The translations under genes and the position numbers were made by a program. From the NCBI RefSeq assembly GCF_019457515.1, contig NZ_CP080421.1, positions 930,001 to 994,000 of the forward strand: DNA of 64,000 bases, given 5' to 3'. Position 1 is the stretch's first letter, and each line of letters opens with the position of its first letter. The DNA is from Shewanella mesophila (lineage in GTDB: Bacteria; Pseudomonadota; Gammaproteobacteria; Enterobacterales; Shewanellaceae). The notes below the pieces were generated by a model. That model made no database searches. It had not been told where the DNA came from and saw only the letters and a program-made list of their open reading frames with translations. Shown here piece by piece: positions 61,311 through 64,000 of this stretch.

Positions 61311-63548
61311 ATGAGTATTAGAACAACATTTAAAAAAGTACTACCGAGTATTTCTACCACAGAACAAGAAGCGCTCGATGCTGGCGATGTTTGGCTTGAG
61401 GGATCAATTTATCAGGGGGTTCCTGACTTCGATGCGCTGCGAGCGGTACCCGGCGCAAGCTTCTCTGCCAGCGAGCAAGCGTTTCTCGATGGCCCAGTAC
61501 AAAAACTTATCGAGATGGTGGATGATTTTGCGCTGCAAAATGATACTCATCTGCCTGAGCCGATTCTTAATTTTCTCAAAGAGAATAAGTTCTTCTCTTT
61601 GATCATTCCTAAAACCTATGGCGGACTCGAATTTAGCCCTTATGCTAACTCGACGATAGTGGCAACGATTGCTGCGAAAAGTTCGGCAGTAGCAGTGACT
61701 GTCATGGTGCCTAACTCATTAGGCCCAGGTGAGCTACTGATGCACTATGGTACCGACGCCCAGCGAAATTTTTGGCTGCCACGTCTGGCTAATGGCCAAG
61801 AGATCCCCTGTTTTGCATTGACTAGCCCTGAGGCGGGTTCTGACGCGGGTGGTATTCCTGACATAGGTACAGTTACCATGGGTGAGTATCAAGGCAAGCA
61901 GGTGCTTGGTTTGTCGGTAACCTGGGACAAACGTTATATCACTTTAGCGCCAATCGCTTCCGTATTGGGATTGGCCTTTAAGGTTGAAGATCCTCAAGGT
62001 CTGCTCGGCGGTAAAGAGAAGCTAGGTATCACCTGTGCGCTTATTCCTAAGTCGCATCCAGGCGTTCAGTTAGGCAATCGCCATGATCCTATGGGATGCC
62101 GTTTCTACAACGGTACCACTCGCGGTGAAAATGTCTTTATCCCCATGGATTTTATTATTGGCGGTCAACAAAATATCGGCCGAGGCTGGCAGATGTTGGT
62201 AGCTTGTCTTGGCGCTGGACGCGGGATCTCTTTGCCTGCACTCGGTGTATCGGTCAGCCAAGCTTCATTTAAATCATCGGCCGAATATGCCGCTGTACGT
62301 GAACAGTTTGGTTTGTCGATTGGCAAATTTGAGGGGATCCAAGAGAAGCTTGCGGATATTGCGGGTAAAACCTATCTGCAAGAAGCGATGCGAGTGTTGA
62401 CCACCGAAGGGTTAGGGCTTGGACTTAAGCCATCGGTCGTAACTGCGATTGCAAAGTACCACATGACTGAGATTGGTCGCGATGTGCTTAATTCGGCGAT
62501 GGATATTCAAGCGGGTAAGGCGATTCAGCGTGGACCACAAAATACCTTGGCTTCCGGTTATATGGCGCAACCTATCGCGATCACAGTGGAAGGCGCTAAC
62601 ATTCTAACCCGTAACTTGATGATTTTCGGTCAAGGTGTCATGCGTTGTCATCCCTATTTGCAAAGTATGGTTGAGTCTATTCACAGTGATGAAAAAGATG
62701 CCGATAAGACCTTTAATCGTATCTTTAGACAAACGCTAGGTTACAGTGTTGGTAACAGTTTACGTGCATTCCGCTTAGGGTTACTCCCGTTTACTGCGGG
62801 TGCTAAATCCAACCTGAGCGAAGTTGCCGAGTATGAGAAAGCGGTACACAAGTTGGCTTCTAAGCTAGCGGTTTATGCGGATTTTTCATTGCTGGTGCTA
62901 GGTGGCAAGCTGAAACAGGCTGAGATGTTGTCGGCACGTCTTGGTGATGTGATGAGCTATCTTTATGCTGCGATGGCATCGATTCGTTATTATGAGCAGA
63001 AGGTTAGTGGGGAGCAACGCAGTGAAGCGACACCATACTTCCACTATGCGACTCGATGGGCCTTGTGCAACGCAGAGAAGGCGCTACTCGATTTCCTTGA
63101 TAACTTCCCGTCTGCAGCCACGCGCCAGTTTATGAAGCTGGTGACTGTGACTTATTCGCCTAAGATGAAGAAGATCAATGACGATCTTGTGCGTGAGCTT
63201 GCTCATCAGGCGCAGCTTAATACCGGCTTTAAGCGTCAGTTGACCCACTTAATTAAGCCTGTCGCCGGTGATGGTAATTATATTAATGAGCAAGCTTATT
63301 TGGCGAAGATAGCCTGTTTACCACTGCTGGCTAAGGTGAAGAAGGGCTTAAAAGCGCGCGCCTTTAAGTCTGGGGTGCGATTTGCGTTGACCTTGGATGC
63401 GGCGTTAGAAGCTAAGGTGATTTCTGGTGGTGAGCATAAGCAGCTACAAGATTATAATCTTAAGCGTGAGCGTGCTATTCGTGTCGACGAGTTCGATTTC
63501 GATATGAACCTAATGGATGATCGAGTTGAGCTTAAAATAGCGAACTAA
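61311..63548 (+). CDS. fadE: FadE-type acyl-CoA dehydrogenase
   Basis: About 745 residues from ATG 61311 (an ATG four codons earlier is equally possible). First step of fatty-acid beta-oxidation: acyl-CoA to enoyl-CoA, with FAD. N-terminal dehydrogenase domain (IPKTYGGLEFSPYANSTIVA, CFALTSPEAGSDAGGIPD for FAD), middle domain (GITCALIPKSHPGVQLG), C-terminal helices (VREQFGLSIGKFEGIQEKLADIAG; TVEGANILTRNLMIFGQG) and the DUF1974 extension (about 460-740) that marks FadE. It lacks the N-terminal membrane segments of E. coli FadE (814 residues). Single gene with its own terminator. Confidence 0.9.
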   Translation: MSIRTTFKKVLPSISTTEQEALDAGDVWLEGSIYQGVPDFDALRAVPGASFSASEQAFLDGPVQKLIEMVDDFALQNDTHLPEPILNFLKENKFFSLIIPKTYGGLEFSPYANSTIVATIAAKSSAVAVTVMVPNSLGPGELLMHYGTDAQRNFWLPRLANGQEIPCFALTSPEAGSDAGGIPDIGTVTMGEYQGKQVLGLSVTWDKRYITLAPIASVLGLAFKVEDPQGLLGGKEKLGITCALIPKSHPGVQLGNRHDPMGCRFYNGTTRGENVFIPMDFIIGGQQNIGRGWQMLVACLGAGRGISLPALGVSVSQASFKSSAEYAAVREQFGLSIGKFEGIQEKLADIAGKTYLQEAMRVLTTEGLGLGLKPSVVTAIAKYHMTEIGRDVLNSAMDIQAGKAIQRGPQNTLASGYMAQPIAITVEGANILTRNLMIFGQGVMRCHPYLQSMVESIHSDEKDADKTFNRIFRQTLGYSVGNSLRAFRLGLLPFTAGAKSNLSEVAEYEKAVHKLASKLAVYADFSLLVLGGKLKQAEMLSARLGDVMSYLYAAMASIRYYEQKVSGEQRSEATPYFHYATRWALCNAEKALLDFLDNFPSAATRQFMKLVTVTYSPKMKKINDDLVRELAHQAQLNTGFKRQLTHLIKPVAGDGNYINEQAYLAKIACLPLLAKVKKGLKARAFKSGVRFALTLDAALEAKVISGGEHKQLQDYNLKRERAIRVDEFDFDMNLMDDRVELKIAN

Positions 63549-63574
63549 ATTGGGTTGTTTAACGCCGAGCAAAG

Positions 63575-63596
63575 CCGTCTACATAGACGGTTTTTT
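63575..63596 (+). terminator. Terminator after fadE
   Basis: A 6-bp stem (CCGTCT / AGACGG), a 4-base loop and TTTTTT. Confidence 0.8.
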
Positions 63597-63764
63597 GCTA
63601 TTCAATAGAGGATAGTCGATATCAGTTTCTTATATTGATGGGGATGCGCATTGTGATAAATAGACCTCATTTTAAGGTATGATATCTGTCTTTATGTGGT
63701 CAGTTCATGGATATGGGTGATGAGACTAGTTGATGAGATAGGTAAATAGGAAGGCGCATACTCG

Positions 63765-64000
63765 GTGTTGAAACGACAAAACTATCATAGGCTTGGCCCC
63801 GATTATCGCAGCGGTGAACAGGTCAGCTTTAATGATATCAAAGAGGTTTTTGGCCTCAACCATATTCGGCTCGGCAGCTGGGTGGAGACCGAAGAGAAGC
63901 ACAAGGCAGCCAATCTTATTTTTGATGCTTTTGCTGATTTGGCTTTCATATTGAAGCTGCCACCTAAAGCCATAGGGCTGAGGCAAAGTTTGAATTTAGC
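63765..64000 (+). CDS. Start of a probable LPD1-domain protein, cut by the right edge
   Basis: The frame opens after a TAG at 63747 and runs to the window end. A GTG at 63765 follows AGGAAGG by about 10 bases. The 78 visible residues (VLKRQNYHRLGPDYRSGEQV, then FNDIKEVFGLNHIRLGSWVE, then ANLIFDAFADLAFILKLPPK) resemble the N-terminus of large polyvalent protein-associated (LPD1-like) proteins, in which such a stretch precedes a metallopeptidase-like HEWxH region. That region would lie outside the window, so the call is tentative. The opposite-strand frame here looks like its shadow. Confidence 0.6.
   Translation, partial: MLKRQNYHRLGPDYRSGEQVSFNDIKEVFGLNHIRLGSWVETEEKHKAANLIFDAFADLAFILKLPPKAIGLRQSLNL

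Noticed and set aside
63726..63986. 86-codon frame on the minus strand at the right edge
   Set aside because: The plus-strand frame has a ribosome site and protein-like sequence; this is its shadow.

Overview
The window reads as a chromosomal stretch of a marine gammaproteobacterium, most likely Shewanella or a close relative in the Alteromonadales. This rests on the gene content as recognised from the proteins: an OsmC-YcaO fusion, multi-haem periplasmic respiration with a separate flavoprotein reductase, LldEFG-type lactate oxidation genes, NqrM, a VF530-type protein, an RRF-like small protein beside an iron-uptake operon, and Fur and sigma-54 regulation. I see no tRNA, rRNA or CRISPR array. 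No taxonomic search could be run.

Layout. 1-3.6 kb: U32-family protein (cut by the left edge), NqrM, a DUF134 DNA-binding protein with a palindrome in its promoter, a thioesterase and an RRF-like protein. 3.6-8.2 kb: a Fur-controlled TonB-dependent siderophore receptor with a PepSY membrane protein, then a periplasmic solute-binding protein. 8.7-12.4 kb: DcuB-type dicarboxylate transporter, a small membrane protein and a Cache-GGDEF diguanylate cyclase. 12.6-19.8 kb: OsmC-YcaO fusion, DsbA-family protein, an unknown small protein, cupin, YghU and an M13 metallopeptidase lipoprotein. 20.3-24.8 kb: a complete glucose-type PTS in two proteins (IIA-HPr-EI fusion and IICB with an extra degenerate IIB), preceded by a 34-bp perfect palindrome. 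24.8-31.7 kb: nitroreductase, a decayed quinol-monooxygenase pseudogene, small conserved proteins, a second Fur-linked PepSY protein, a 7TM-DISM GGDEF protein, a 40-residue basic protein and a CbiM-like permease. 32-37 kb: secreted endonuclease I, VF530 protein, dienelactone hydrolase and a GDPD lipoprotein. 37.2-42.3 kb: a proline locus on the minus strand (58-residue membrane protein, putP, proB, proA, then proC).

42.9-48.1 kb is the most interesting part. A Tat-exported flavin reductase of the fumarate reductase family, a DcaP-like porin and a tetrahaem cytochrome c form an operon. A near-consensus sigma-54 promoter lies in front of it and a V4R-domain sigma-54 activator of the XylR/DmpR type lies behind it. 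The catalytic arginine and one carboxylate-binding pair are kept, while the residues that hold the second carboxylate of fumarate appear to be missing. I infer an inducible anaerobic respiratory system for an unsaturated monocarboxylic acid, possibly aromatic.

48.4-53 kb: an orphan Hcp-like protein with a signal peptide, a flippase-like protein, MscS and MgtE. 53-56.6 kb is a small accessory patch: two copies of a structured non-coding repeat, a TacA-TacT toxin-antitoxin pair with its operator, and one IS3-family element. 56.6-64 kb: parvulin, a LysR regulator, the lldEFG (lutABC) lactate operon, a FadE-like acyl-CoA dehydrogenase, and the start of a probable LPD1-domain protein that runs off the right edge.
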